64,000 nucleotides of DNA, taken from Paraburkholderia sp. IMGN_8 (GTDB lineage: Bacteria; Pseudomonadota; Gammaproteobacteria; Burkholderiales; Burkholderiaceae). Within the stretch, counting starts at the first letter, position 1, and the number at the start of each line of letters is the position of its first letter. The translations under genes were made by a program, and so were the position numbers. The notes beneath the pieces were generated by a model, which was not told where the DNA came from, made no database searches, and saw only the letters and a list, made by a program, of their open reading frames with translations. The DNA lies in NCBI RefSeq assembly GCF_038050405.1, contig NZ_CP150901.1:3410001-3474000 (forward strand), written 5' to 3'. Positions 9,416 through 18,799 of the stretch are shown here, in pieces.

Positions 9416-10540
9416 TCATCTGCCAAGATTCGCGAGGAATCGAGACACCTTGGCCAATCCCGCTTCGAGCACATTCCGGTTATTCGCGTAGCCGATGCGC
9501 ACATAGCCTTCCATGTCGAGCGCGCTGCCAGGCGTGAACATCGCCCCGGTTTGCTCGATAAGCGCCGTGCAGAAATCGCGCGACGACATCGGCAAATCGT
9601 ATTTCAACAAAGCCGTGGTGCCGGATTTCGGCTTGATGTACGAAATTGCCGGTTCCTTTGCGACCCAGGCGTCGACGATCGCCAGATTGGCTCGCACGAT
9701 GTCGTGATTGCGCGCGAGGATTGCAGCGCGGTGTTCGAGCGCGATGGACGCGAAGTGATCGTCGATCATGCCCACGCTGATCGTGTTGTAGTCGCGATGA
9801 ATCGCGACCGCGTGGATCAGTTCTTCTGGACCGGCGATCCAGCCGAGCCGCAGCCCCGCCAGCGAATAGGTCTTGGACATGCTTCCGGTGCTGACGCCGC
9901 GCTCGTAGACGTCCGCGATCGATGCGGTGTAGCCGTTACCGTGCTGATCGGTGCCGCGATAAACCTCGTCGCACAGCACGTATGCGCCGCACGATCGCGC
10001 GATCTCACCCACCTCGCGAAGGAAGTTCTCATCCATCAACGATCCGGTCGGATTGTTAGGATTGTTGATCGCTATCAGCCTGGTTTTGTCGTTGACGAGG
10101 CTTCGCAGTTCGGCGAGATCCGGCAGGAACGCATTTTCCTCGCGTAGCTTGAGAATGCGTACGTCCGCGCCATAGCTCTCGGGAATCGAATAGTGTTGCT
10201 GGTACGTAGGCAGCACGGAGATCACCGTGTCGCCGGGTTCGACTAGCGTCTCGTACACCAGCGCATTGCCTCCGATCGCGCCATGCGTGACGATCACGTT
10301 GGCCGGCGTCTGGCGTTCGTACATTGCCGAGATCGCCTCTCGCAAACGCGCGGAGCCCTCGATTGCGCCGTAGGTGAGCTTAAGCGTACGCAATTCGTCC
10401 AGAATGCAGTCCTGCTTGCCCGTAAGGGTCAGCAACTGATCGACCGTCAGCGATTCCACGCAGGTTTCCGCGAGGTTGTAAGTGCACTGGTTCTCATAGA
10501 GGTCCATCCAGCGCTCGACGCCGAATTCCTTGATCTTCAT
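9416..10540 (-). CDS. PLP-dependent aminotransferase, class I/II
   Basis: A 374-residue fold-type I aminotransferase. The substrate-loop motif NNPNNPTG, the PLP-contacting YVLCDEVYRG and the Schiff-base lysine in SMSKTYSLAGLRLGW are all present. It is the last gene of a leftward group with the FAD dehydrogenase 45 bases upstream and the basic-amino-acid binding protein, suggesting it works on the amino acid made or consumed there. The exact substrate is not known. Confidence 0.88.
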   Translation of the reverse strand: MKIKEFGVERWMDLYENQCTYNLAETCVESLTVDQLLTLTGKQDCILDELRTLKLTYGAIEGSARLREAISAMYERQTPANVIVTHGAIGGNALVYETLVEPGDTVISVLPTYQQHYSIPESYGADVRILKLREENAFLPDLAELRSLVNDKTRLIAINNPNNPTGSLMDENFLREVGEIARSCGAYVLCDEVYRGTDQHGNGYTASIADVYERGVSTGSMSKTYSLAGLRLGWIAGPEELIHAVAIHRDYNTISVGMIDDHFASIALEHRAAILARNHDIVRANLAIVDAWVAKEPAISYIKPKSGTTALLKYDLPMSSRDFCTALIEQTGAMFTPGSALDMEGYVRIGYANNRNVLEAGLAKVSRFLANLGR

Positions 10541-10585
10541 TTCACTCTCCTTATTTTTCGAATCGCGACGACGTGCCCGGCCAGC

Positions 10586-11827
10586 CTAACGGAAGCGCTC
10601 CGGACGAAACGGACGCACATCGGCGAACGGCGTAGCGCCCGTCATCATTTCCGCTAGCAGGCGCCCTGTGACGGGCCCGAGCGTCAAGCCATGATGGTTA
10701 TGTCCAAACGAAAACCAGAGACCGCGATGACGAGGCGCAGGTCCGATCACGGGTCGCATATCGGGCGTGCACGGACGCAGCCCGAGCCATGGTTTGTCAT
10801 CGAGACGATCCCCGAGACCGAATGCCGGCCTGGCAATACGTTCCGCGCGCTCGAGTTGAATAGCAGTGGGCGCCGCAGCGCGTGCGGCAATCTCGACGCC
10901 CGTGGTGAGACGCAAGCGGCCTTGCATCGGGGCGATCACGTAGCCTTCTTCTGTATCGACCACCGGCACCGACAGAATCGTTTGCATGGGCTGGTAGTGC
11001 ATGTGATATCCGCGTTTCGCACGCAGCGGAATGCGATAGCCGAGCGGCGCGAACACCGTGTCCGACCACGGTCCGAGCGCGACTACCACTTCTTTTGCGC
11101 TGATTTTTCCGGCGCTAGTCTGAACGGTCCAGGCATCGCCTCCGGCGCTCAAAGTGGACGCATCGCCGGTCAGCAGCGTACCGCCGCCGTCTTCGAACAG
11201 ACGCGCATAGCCCTTCGTCAGTGCGCCCGGATCGGAGATGCTCTTCGGGTCCTGCCAATGCAGCGCGCCACAAAAGCCTTGCCCAATGCCAGGTTCTTGC
11301 GCATGGAGCGCCGCCGCATCGAGCGAGGCGACGTGCAGGCCGTGCTGGCGCGCGGAGGTTTTGGCGGCCGCCGCCTGATGGTCGAATTCGGCCTGGGTGC
11401 GAAACGCTTCGATCCATCCGCCGTCGTGCACAATGCCACCAAGACCGGCGCGCTCGATCAGCGCATCGTGTTCGGCGACGCTTTGCCGGATCAGCGGCAG
11501 CATGTCGCGCGCGGCCATCGCGAGGCGCTCCGGTGACGACTCCCACCAGAAGCGCCCGAGCCATGACGCGAACGCGGGCAGTGCCCGGTAGTCCCAATAG
11601 AGGTCGGTCGACTGATTGCGCGCGTAGCGCAGCAGCGTGCCGAGACTGCGCGGAAAACCATAAGGCACGATCGACGAACACTCGATCAAGCCCGCGTTGC
11701 CGAAGCTGGTTTCCTCACCGGGGCCGCGCCGGTCGACCAGCGCGACGCGACGTCCGCGATCCTGCAAATGCAGCGCGGACGACACGCCGACAATGCCGGC
11801 GCCCAGTACGATTACATCGAAATCCAT
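10586..11827 (-). CDS. FAD-dependent D-amino-acid dehydrogenase (DadA/DauA-like)
   Basis: A 413-residue DAO-superfamily flavoprotein. The N-terminal dinucleotide-binding motif is VIVLGAGIVGVSSALHL. GNAGLIECSSIVPYG and the C-terminal WFSFGHNHHGLTLGPVTGRL are typical of D-amino-acid dehydrogenases of the DadA group, which oxidatively deaminate D-amino acids to 2-oxo acids and pass electrons to the respiratory chain. The neighbours (ornithine-cyclodeaminase-family enzyme and YheO-type regulator) match the dauBAR arrangement for D-arginine, so D-Arg or another basic D-amino acid is the best guess. Confidence 0.87.
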   Translation of the reverse strand: MDFDVIVLGAGIVGVSSALHLQDRGRRVALVDRRGPGEETSFGNAGLIECSSIVPYGFPRSLGTLLRYARNQSTDLYWDYRALPAFASWLGRFWWESSPERLAMAARDMLPLIRQSVAEHDALIERAGLGGIVHDGGWIEAFRTQAEFDHQAAAAKTSARQHGLHVASLDAAALHAQEPGIGQGFCGALHWQDPKSISDPGALTKGYARLFEDGGGTLLTGDASTLSAGGDAWTVQTSAGKISAKEVVVALGPWSDTVFAPLGYRIPLRAKRGYHMHYQPMQTILSVPVVDTEEGYVIAPMQGRLRLTTGVEIAARAAAPTAIQLERAERIARPAFGLGDRLDDKPWLGLRPCTPDMRPVIGPAPRHRGLWFSFGHNHHGLTLGPVTGRLLAEMMTGATPFADVRPFRPERFR

Positions 11828-11893
11828 AGACTCGCTCTGTTATCCGCACCGGCTCGCGCGGTTCGGATCTGTGGGCTCCGGCCTGGGAGCCGG

Positions 11894-12682
11894 TTACTTC
11901 GCAATGATGTCGCGCTTGAAGTACTTCATCGACAGATTGCTCAGCGTGCCGTCCTTCTTCAGCGCGTCGAGCGCGGCGTTGATCTTGCCGCCCAGCGCCT
12001 TGTCGCCCTTGCGCATGCCGAAGCCGGTGCCTTCGCCGAGCGTGGCCGGATCTTTGAGCGGCTCGCCGACGATCACATAGTCGTGGCCGGCCGGCTTGTC
12101 CAGAAACCCGTCCTGCGCAGTCTGCGCTTCCTGAACCGCCGCATCCAGACGTCCTGCGACCAGGTCCGCATAGACCTGATCCTGGTCCTGATACGACACG
12201 ATCTTTACGCCTGCATTCTCCCAGTGCTGCTTGAGGAAATCTTCCTGCGACGACGCCTGCAGGACCCCGACGCGCTTGCCCTGAAGACTCTTTGCATCGG
12301 GCAACAGCGTGGAGCCGCGCTTCGCGATCATCACGATCGGCACGACATAGATCGGCGGCGTGAAATCGATGCTCTGCTTACGCTTGGCGGTGATGTTCAT
12401 CGCCGAATTGATGGCGTCGAATTTGCGCGCCTGCAACGCGGGAATCAGACCGTCGAACGAGTTTTCCACCCACACGCACTTCACGCCCATCTTCGCGCAG
12501 ACGGCATTGCCGACGTCGATGTCGAATCCCTGCAACTGGCCGGTCGGAGACTTGCTTTCGAACGGCGGATAGGCGGCCTCGATGCCGAAACGCAAGCTGC
12601 CTGCGGTTTCGGCGTTGACCGGGCCGGCCACGCTGACTAACGCGGCAGCGAGGCAGAGTGAAAGCGAAATCTTGAGATTCAT
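11894..12682 (-). CDS. Periplasmic basic-amino-acid binding protein (HisJ/ArtJ-like)
   Basis: A 262-residue solute-binding protein with a signal peptide (residues 1-24, ending PVNA) and the family motifs FGIEAAYPPFESKSP, GFDIDVGNAVC and LIPALQARKFDA. Relatives bind Lys, Arg, Orn or His. No permease or ATPase gene is beside it, so it must share a transporter encoded elsewhere. It is divergent from the ornithine-cyclodeaminase-family gene, and the 229-base gap holds two matching dyads. Confidence 0.9.
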   Translation of the reverse strand: MNLKISLSLCLAAALVSVAGPVNAETAGSLRFGIEAAYPPFESKSPTGQLQGFDIDVGNAVCAKMGVKCVWVENSFDGLIPALQARKFDAINSAMNITAKRKQSIDFTPPIYVVPIVMIAKRGSTLLPDAKSLQGKRVGVLQASSQEDFLKQHWENAGVKIVSYQDQDQVYADLVAGRLDAAVQEAQTAQDGFLDKPAGHDYVIVGEPLKDPATLGEGTGFGMRKGDKALGGKINAALDALKKDGTLSNLSMKYFKRDIIAK

Positions 12683-12794
12683 GATGGTTCCGGGCCTGAT
12701 GAGTATCGCTAGAAATGGGGGTCAGGTGAAACAGCCATGAAACCGTGCCAACTCCAATGGCATGGACCGTGTTTCATCACTGTTCTGGAACACA

Positions 12795-12855
12795 AGTCTA
12801 TTCTGGACTCAGACAATTGCAAGCATTTTTCAAAAATAATAGTCCAGACTGGACT
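12795..12855. promoter_or_regulatory. Paired dyad operators between divergent D-amino-acid genes
   Basis: A perfect 7-1-7 palindrome, AGTCCAG-A-CTGGACT, lies at 12841-12855. An imperfect copy (AGTCTAT-T-CTGGACT) lies at 12795-12809, centred 46 bases away. Both sit in the divergent intergenic region, where a regulator of both transcripts would bind. The YheO/DauR-type gene at 13980 is the obvious candidate; that link is inference. Confidence 0.6.
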
Positions 12856-12911
12856 TTGAATTTAGAATTGCGTCACCGCCGGAAACCGGCAACGACTTGG
12901 AGAGCAGGCAA

Positions 12912-13883
12912 ATGAGCAATCGCGAAACGACAACCCCGTTGATCGTCCAGGAGGACGCCGTGCGCAACGCTCTGCCAGAACTGGATGTGCGCCGTGCGCT
13001 GACGCAGATGTTTCGCGCGCTCGGCAACGAAGATGCGGTCCAGCCGCCGCAAAGCCTGACGCTGTTTCCCGCCCATGCGGGCGACTTCATCACGTACCTC
13101 GGCGCCATCGCCGACGCCAAGGTATTCGGCGCGAAGTTGTCGCCGTACATCGTGACAGGTTCGAAGCCGATCATCACGGCATGGACGGCGTTGATGTCCA
13201 TGGAGACCGGCCAGCCGCTCATGTGGTGCGATGCCGGCCTGCTCACCATCGAACGCACTGCCGGCGCGACGGCGCTCGCGGTCGAACACCTTGCGGCAGC
13301 CGGTGCGCGCCGGCTCGCGATCGTCGGCGCCGGGGCGCTCGGACAGGCGCACCTGCGCCATATCGCGCCGTTGCGGCCCTGGGATGCCATTCAGGTGTTC
13401 GCGCCCGGACTCCGCGGCAACGAGGCGAAACGCTCGGTGATCGCCGCGCTGGATGCGCGTGTGACGATCAGCACCACACTCGAGGACTGCGTGCGTGACG
13501 CCGATGTCGTGGCGTTGTGCACCTCATCGGGCACGCCCGTGTTGTCTGAAGGCATGCTGGGAAAACCAGCGTTGATCACGTCGATCAGCACGAACGCCGC
13601 GAATGCACATGAGATCCCGCCTGCCTGGCTGACGGAGATGGACGTATATTGCGACTACCGGCGCACCACGCCGGCCAGTGCGGGTGAAATGAAGCTGGCG
13701 GCTGAGCTGCACGGATGGTCGCCGCAAAGCGTAGTGGCTGACCTGCCCGACCTGGTCTGCGGCAAGGCCGATAGACCGTCTTACCGTAAGCATGTCTTTT
13801 TCCGCTCGATCGGCCTCGGACTGGAGGACGTGGCGATCGCCTACGAGTTGTTGCGGCATCTGACCTCGAGAATCGCCGCATAG
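12912..13883 (+). CDS. Ornithine cyclodeaminase/mu-crystallin family dehydrogenase (DauB-like)
   Basis: A 323-residue enzyme with a Rossmann motif, AIVGAGALGQAHLRH (about residues 137-151), and the N-terminal VRRALTQMFRALG of the OCD/mu-crystallin family. Members include ornithine cyclodeaminase, alanine dehydrogenase and the arginine dehydrogenase DauB, which turns the 2-oxo acid made by DauA into L-arginine. The neighbours favour the last role. The ATG at 12912 follows AGCAGG; a TTG 15 bases upstream is an alternative. Confidence 0.85.
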   Translation: MSNRETTTPLIVQEDAVRNALPELDVRRALTQMFRALGNEDAVQPPQSLTLFPAHAGDFITYLGAIADAKVFGAKLSPYIVTGSKPIITAWTALMSMETGQPLMWCDAGLLTIERTAGATALAVEHLAAAGARRLAIVGAGALGQAHLRHIAPLRPWDAIQVFAPGLRGNEAKRSVIAALDARVTISTTLEDCVRDADVVALCTSSGTPVLSEGMLGKPALITSISTNAANAHEIPPAWLTEMDVYCDYRRTTPASAGEMKLAAELHGWSPQSVVADLPDLVCGKADRPSYRKHVFFRSIGLGLEDVAIAYELLRHLTSRIAA

Positions 13884-13979
13884 ACGCCGTGGCAAAATAG
13901 TACGGACCACAAGGATTGACGGCGGCGTGAACAACCCCATGTCAGACATCGCCGCTACCTGAAAACTGCACCTATCTCC

Positions 13980-14624
13980 ATGCGAAAGACAAAAATCACA
14001 CCGGCTCGCCGGCTTCTGCTCGAGCGATATAGCCGCGTTGCCGACGGTATCGCGTTGCTCTTTTTCCCGTACGTGGAGATCGTCATTCACGACCTTCACA
14101 GCCAGACTGTCGCGTACATCGCGAATAATCTGTCGAAGCGCGAGTTGGGTGATGAATCAGCACTGGAAGAAATCGATCACGTAGCGCCGCCGGGCACGAT
14201 CGGTCCATACGAGAAGATCAATTGGGACGGCCGGCGCATGCGTTGCGTCAGCACGGTACTGTTCGACGATGCCGGCGTCGCCTGCGGCGTGATGTGCATC
14301 AACTACAACATCGCCGTCTTCGATGAAGTGAAACACGTCATCGACCTTGTCGTTTCGGGCGCGGGCGTCGTGAAGCAGCCCGAGGAACTGTTCAAGGACG
14401 ACTGGCAGGAACGCATCAACACATTCCTTCACGCATGGCTTCAGGAACGCCAGTTGGCCCTGAATTCATTGACTCGCGACCATCGGCGCGAACTCGTCGC
14501 GGCGCTGTGGGCAGAGGGCGCCTTCAAAGGAAAGAGCGCGGCGAACTACGTTGCAAATGTTCTGGGGATGGGCCGCGCGACGGTGTATCAGCACATCAGG
14601 GATCTGCGGGACGCGGCGGAGTAG
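13980..14624 (+). CDS. YheO/DauR-family transcriptional regulator
   Basis: A 214-residue regulator with a YheO-type PAS-like sensor (about residues 15-130; contains LFFPYVEIVIHDL and MCINYNIAVFDEV) and a C-terminal helix-turn-helix ending SAANYVANVLGMGRATVYQH. DauR, which represses D-arginine catabolism in Pseudomonas, has this architecture. It lies 96 bases after the dehydrogenase gene, in the same direction, and probably binds the paired dyads at 12795-12855. Confidence 0.85.
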   Translation: MRKTKITPARRLLLERYSRVADGIALLFFPYVEIVIHDLHSQTVAYIANNLSKRELGDESALEEIDHVAPPGTIGPYEKINWDGRRMRCVSTVLFDDAGVACGVMCINYNIAVFDEVKHVIDLVVSGAGVVKQPEELFKDDWQERINTFLHAWLQERQLALNSLTRDHRRELVAALWAEGAFKGKSAANYVANVLGMGRATVYQHIRDLRDAAE

Positions 14625-14672
14625 CATTCACGCCGCCTCAAGGCAATTCTCGTGGCATAGGTAAATGTAGCG

Positions 14673-15725
14673 TCAGTCTCCGAGCCGTACTTCGATTTTC
14701 TCGATCCGCCGCTCGACCGACCTGCGCACAAGTGCATTCGACGTGACCAGCAGCATTGAAGACGCGATGATCTTGTACACGTCGTTGCGCCGCACTTTGG
14801 AGACCTTGGCCGGATCGAGCCAGGCATCGTTATCCACCAGCAACAGCAGCGTGTCGAGGCCGATCAGCACCGGCCACAAACATGCAAGGCGCAAGCGCAC
14901 GGAAAACGCGGGAATCGCGAGCGTGTATTCCAGGGCTTCGCGGAAGTGATCCAGCGTCTTGCGCACGAGCTCCACCATCAGAGGCCGCGCGCGAACCGAA
15001 TTGCCCGGCAGCAAAAGGTCTTGCGCACTCAAGCCGAATCGATCCAGCATCGTGCTGGGAAGATAACAGCGGCCGATTCGCAAGTCTTTGCCGCAGTCGC
15101 GCAGAACGTTGGTCATCTGCAGCGCTTTGCCGAAGCGCACGCCCCGGCGCGTCATCGTCTCGGGCCGCTCCTTCAGTGTGCCGGGCATATGCGCGTAGGT
15201 CATCGTGGTCCAGAATTCGCCGACGCATCCCGCCACCAGATAGGTATACCGGTCGAGCGCTTCATATTCCCGAAGCGCGACGATCTGTCCGGAACGCTCA
15301 TCGGGAAAAGTTCGAAGATCGAATTCCATGCCCTCGGTCAGCGTCGAAACGATCTCGCGCACGGCCTTCCGGTCGGACTCGCTCAGTTGCGACAACACCT
15401 CCAGCGCGGGTCCGAGCGATTCGAGCAACACCTTTTCATCCGACTGGATCTGCTGACCCGCCACTTCGGCCGCCATTCGCCGGATCGACGCGCCGTCGTC
15501 CGCGGTGCCGTTGACCTGGTCGCGCAGCGACAACAGCAACGCGAGGCGTTGCTCCGGCGAGACCAGCGACGTGTCCGCAATCGTGTCCGCTGCGCGCGCC
15601 AACAGGTACGCGAGGCCGATCGGATCGCGCATCCCGGCGGGCAGCACGCGCAGGGTGAGGTAAAAGGAGCGTGAAACGCCTTTCAGGAGCGGGCCGAGAA
15701 GAAAGGCCCGGGTCGGATTCGGCAT
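14673..15725 (-). CDS. Squalene/phytoene synthase family protein
   Basis: A 350-residue all-helical trans-isoprenyl diphosphate synthase. The first Asp-rich motif is in ARAADTIADTS and the second in TNVLRDCGKDL, followed by RCYLP, so both Mg-diphosphate sites look intact. Such enzymes condense two farnesyl diphosphates (hopanoid/squalene route) or two GGPP. No other hopanoid or carotenoid gene is in the window. The ATG giving MPNPTRAF is preferred over a TTG 27 bases upstream that has no ribosome site. Confidence 0.87.
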   Translation of the reverse strand: MPNPTRAFLLGPLLKGVSRSFYLTLRVLPAGMRDPIGLAYLLARAADTIADTSLVSPEQRLALLLSLRDQVNGTADDGASIRRMAAEVAGQQIQSDEKVLLESLGPALEVLSQLSESDRKAVREIVSTLTEGMEFDLRTFPDERSGQIVALREYEALDRYTYLVAGCVGEFWTTMTYAHMPGTLKERPETMTRRGVRFGKALQMTNVLRDCGKDLRIGRCYLPSTMLDRFGLSAQDLLLPGNSVRARPLMVELVRKTLDHFREALEYTLAIPAFSVRLRLACLWPVLIGLDTLLLLVDNDAWLDPAKVSKVRRNDVYKIIASSMLLVTSNALVRRSVERRIEKIEVRLGD

Positions 15726-15857
15726 GGATGGGATCAGGTCAGTATTGGGCAAAAATCAGGCGCTGCCGAATTGTATACGGCGTAACGCTTCTGCTGTGCA
15801 GCGCGGACTTCTCGAGCTCCGCGCTACCGACCTTCCGCACGCTGAGCGCTTAGACGC

Positions 15858-16736
15858 TCATGCGTTCAGCCCCAGCAAACCGATCGCGTTCTGCTTCAGA
15901 ATCAGAGGCTGCACCTCTTCCCTGAAACCGGCCTGCCTGAAATCCTCGAGCCAGCGGTCCGGCTGGATCAGCGGGAAATCCGAGCCGAATAGCATCTTTC
16001 GTTTCAGCAAGGTGTTGGCGTGCCGGATCAACTCGGGCGAAAAATACTTCGGCGACCAGCCGGACAGATCGATATAGACATTCGGTTTATGCAATGCGAT
16101 CGATAACGCCTGTTCCTGCCACGGCCACGACGGATGCGCGATCACGATGTGCATATCGGGGAAATCCGCCGCCACGTCGTCGAGATAAATCGGCTCCGAA
16201 TACTTCAGGCGAAGACCTCCGCCGCCTCGCATGCCCGAGCCCATGCCGGAATGTCCGCTATGAAACACCGCCGTCAGCCGGTATTCGGCGATGAGCTCGT
16301 ACAGTGGGTAAGCGAGCCGGTCATTGGCGAAGAACGCCTGCATCGTCGGATGAAACTTGAAGCCGCGCACGCCGTATTCCTCCACCAGCTTGCGCGCTTC
16401 CCGAACGCCCATCTTGCCTTTGTGCGGATCGATACTCGCGAACGCGATCATGACGTCGCTGTTCTTCTGGGCGAATTCGGCGATCTCCTCGTTGGGAATA
16501 CGCCGGCGCCCAAGGTTCGCTTCGCAATCGACGGTGAACATCACGAAGCCGATATTGCGCTCGCGATAATGCTCGATAGTCTCCGGAATCGTCGGCCGTC
16601 GGCCGAGTTTCAGCACTGTGCCGAAGTACTTGTCGGCGGCATCGTCGAATTCCTTCCCGAACAGATCGGGCGGCTGGCAACACGAGACCTCCGCGTGCAC
16701 ATGCGTGTCGATCGCGACAAGTTTGTCGATCTCCAT
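15858..16736 (-). CDS. Amidohydrolase-2 family protein in the ferulate operon
   Basis: A 292-residue TIM-barrel protein of the Amidohydro_2 group, which includes metal-dependent aromatic-acid decarboxylases and lactonases. The HxH metal motif is in AIDTHVHAE (about residue 11), with FHSGHSGMG and VIAHPSWPW further on. It is the fourth gene of ech-vdh-fcs, 34 bases after fcs, so a role in hydroxycinnamate or aromatic side-chain metabolism is likely. The reaction cannot be fixed from sequence. Confidence 0.8.
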   Translation of the reverse strand: MEIDKLVAIDTHVHAEVSCCQPPDLFGKEFDDAADKYFGTVLKLGRRPTIPETIEHYRERNIGFVMFTVDCEANLGRRRIPNEEIAEFAQKNSDVMIAFASIDPHKGKMGVREARKLVEEYGVRGFKFHPTMQAFFANDRLAYPLYELIAEYRLTAVFHSGHSGMGSGMRGGGGLRLKYSEPIYLDDVAADFPDMHIVIAHPSWPWQEQALSIALHKPNVYIDLSGWSPKYFSPELIRHANTLLKRKMLFGSDFPLIQPDRWLEDFRQAGFREEVQPLILKQNAIGLLGLNA

Positions 16737-16770
16737 CTACTGCTCCCCCTGTTTTACCAATCAGCGCGCT

Positions 16771-18684
16771 TTACGTCGCACCGCAAGCGGTCGCGTAAAT
16801 CACTACGGGGTCGCGCTGCGTCGTGTCGTACATCGCTTCGACTAGCGCGGCCCGTTGCGTCAACACCGCGCGCTGATTGATCGAGCCCTTGTCGGTGATT
16901 TCGCCGAGATCGAGCGAAGGCGCGACGTCCATCAGCCGCATGCGCGTTATCGTGGTCGCGCCGCCGGTCGCGCTGCGATTGAGCGTGTCGAGCAGCGCGG
17001 CAAAATGCGCTCGCACGGCCGGCGCGTCGACCACCTCGCGCGCGCTCGCCGAAGCGGGCAGGCCGGCGAGCCGGCGGCAATCGTCGAGTCGCGGGAAAAC
17101 CAGCAGACCTATATCGTCGCGATTCATGCCGGTCACGACCACGTCCTGCACATACGGCGCGCCTTCCGAAATGACCCGAGCGCGCATGGGTCCGACGCTG
17201 ACGAAGGTGCCCGAACTCAGCTTGAAATCCTCGGCGATCCGACCGTCGAACAGAAGTCCGAGTTCCGGCTGCCCGGCATCGACAAAACGCAACGCGTCAC
17301 CGCTGCAAAAATAGCCCTCTTCGTCGAAAGCGTTGTCCAGTTCGGCAGCGCTTGCGCGCCAGTACCCGGCCATCACGTGTGGGCCGCGATAGCGCGCTTC
17401 GAGCTTGTCGCCGACCGGCGCGAGTTTGACCTCGCAGCCGTGCGCGGGCAGCCCGACATAGCCGGCGCGCATGATAGGCCCGGTGGTGAACAGACACGAT
17501 GGCGACGTCTCGGTCATGCCGAGCCCGGCCATGATGCGAATGCGTTCGCCGCAATATTGTTCGGTGACCCGTTCGAGCCTGTCCCACGCCGCTTGCGACA
17601 GCCCCGCGCCCGAGAAGAAATAGACCTTTACACGTGAGAAAAAAGTCTCGCGCAATGGCGCGTCGTGCTCGAGCGCAATGGCCAGTTCCTCCCAACCCTT
17701 TGGCACGTTGAAGTAAATCGTCGGCGCGATTTCACGCAGGTTGCGCAGCGTTTCTTCGAACTTGCCGTTGACCGGCTTGCCGTCGTCGATATACAGCGTG
17801 CCGCCGTTGTAGAGCGCAATGCCCGCATTATGACTGCCGCCGAAGGTGTGATTCCACGGCAACCAGTCGACCAGCACCGGCGGTTCGCTGGCGAATTCGG
17901 GAAACGTTTCGAGCAGCATCTGCTGGTTGCTGCACAGCATCCGGTGCGTAGTCGGCACGGCCTTGGGCAGTTTGGTCGAGCCTGAGGTGAAAAGGAATTT
18001 GGCGATGGCGTCAGGACTGACTGCGGTGTGAACGGCATCGACATTCGCCGGTGTGGTGTTCAACAGGTCACTGAATAGCGTCACGTTGCGGGCCGACTGG
18101 GGCTCCCGCGGCGGAATCACCGCCGCTATTTCGACATCGTCCGGCACCACCGCCTCGATAGCCCTTGCAAACATGTCGTAATCGCTGGCGAACACGAGGC
18201 CCGGCGTCAGCAGTTCGAGCGTATGCCGCAGCTTGCCGAAGTCGCCGGAAGCCAGCGCGTAAGCGGGAGAAATCGCCGCATACGGGATACCGGCCCACAT
18301 CGCGCCGAGCGCCAGTTGCAGATGCTCGAGATCGTTGCCCGATAGAATCGCCACCGGCCGCTCGACCGACAGATCACGCGCAAGCAACGCCTGCCCGATC
18401 GCGCGGGCGCTTCGCAGCGCCTTCGCGTAGCTGAGTCCCACCCACTGACCGTCGCTGCCGCGGCGCGCTGCCAGCCACCGGTCCGGATGCTCACGCGCGC
18501 CGCTCGCGAGCCGGTCGGTCATGCGCTGCGGATGCTCGCCGAGCGGCTCGGCAGCGCGCAAATACCACGTGTCGCCCTTCTGTTGCGCGTGCAACGATGA
18601 AGCACCGATCGTCGTCGCGCGGTAGTGCATCGGCCCGCTGGTATGCGCGCCGGGGGTGCTCGATTGTCTCGGCTCGGAATGCAA
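16771..18684 (-). CDS. fcs: Feruloyl-CoA synthetase
   Basis: A 637-residue acyl-adenylate-forming enzyme that activates ferulate and other hydroxycinnamates with ATP and CoA. The P-loop FLFTSGSTKLPKAVPTTH, the A5-type MAGLGMTETSPSC and the FKLSSGTFVSVGPMRA region near the C terminus match feruloyl-CoA synthetases. The start is TTG at 18684 because AAGGAGA lies at ideal spacing; the next ATG (54 bases downstream) has no such site. It is the third gene of the operon behind ech and vdh. Confidence 0.9.
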   Translation of the reverse strand: MHSEPRQSSTPGAHTSGPMHYRATTIGASSLHAQQKGDTWYLRAAEPLGEHPQRMTDRLASGAREHPDRWLAARRGSDGQWVGLSYAKALRSARAIGQALLARDLSVERPVAILSGNDLEHLQLALGAMWAGIPYAAISPAYALASGDFGKLRHTLELLTPGLVFASDYDMFARAIEAVVPDDVEIAAVIPPREPQSARNVTLFSDLLNTTPANVDAVHTAVSPDAIAKFLFTSGSTKLPKAVPTTHRMLCSNQQMLLETFPEFASEPPVLVDWLPWNHTFGGSHNAGIALYNGGTLYIDDGKPVNGKFEETLRNLREIAPTIYFNVPKGWEELAIALEHDAPLRETFFSRVKVYFFSGAGLSQAAWDRLERVTEQYCGERIRIMAGLGMTETSPSCLFTTGPIMRAGYVGLPAHGCEVKLAPVGDKLEARYRGPHVMAGYWRASAAELDNAFDEEGYFCSGDALRFVDAGQPELGLLFDGRIAEDFKLSSGTFVSVGPMRARVISEGAPYVQDVVVTGMNRDDIGLLVFPRLDDCRRLAGLPASASAREVVDAPAVRAHFAALLDTLNRSATGGATTITRMRLMDVAPSLDLGEITDKGSINQRAVLTQRAALVEAMYDTTQRDPVVIYATACGAT

Positions 18685-18799
18685 AGCCTGTCTCCTTGGA
18701 AAGCTGCCTGCGCGCCGCCTTGCGACGGCGTCGGGCGCTCCGCTCTACGCGGCGGAGCAACCTTCTTTAGTCCATCACTGACGCCCGTGAAGCGGACGA

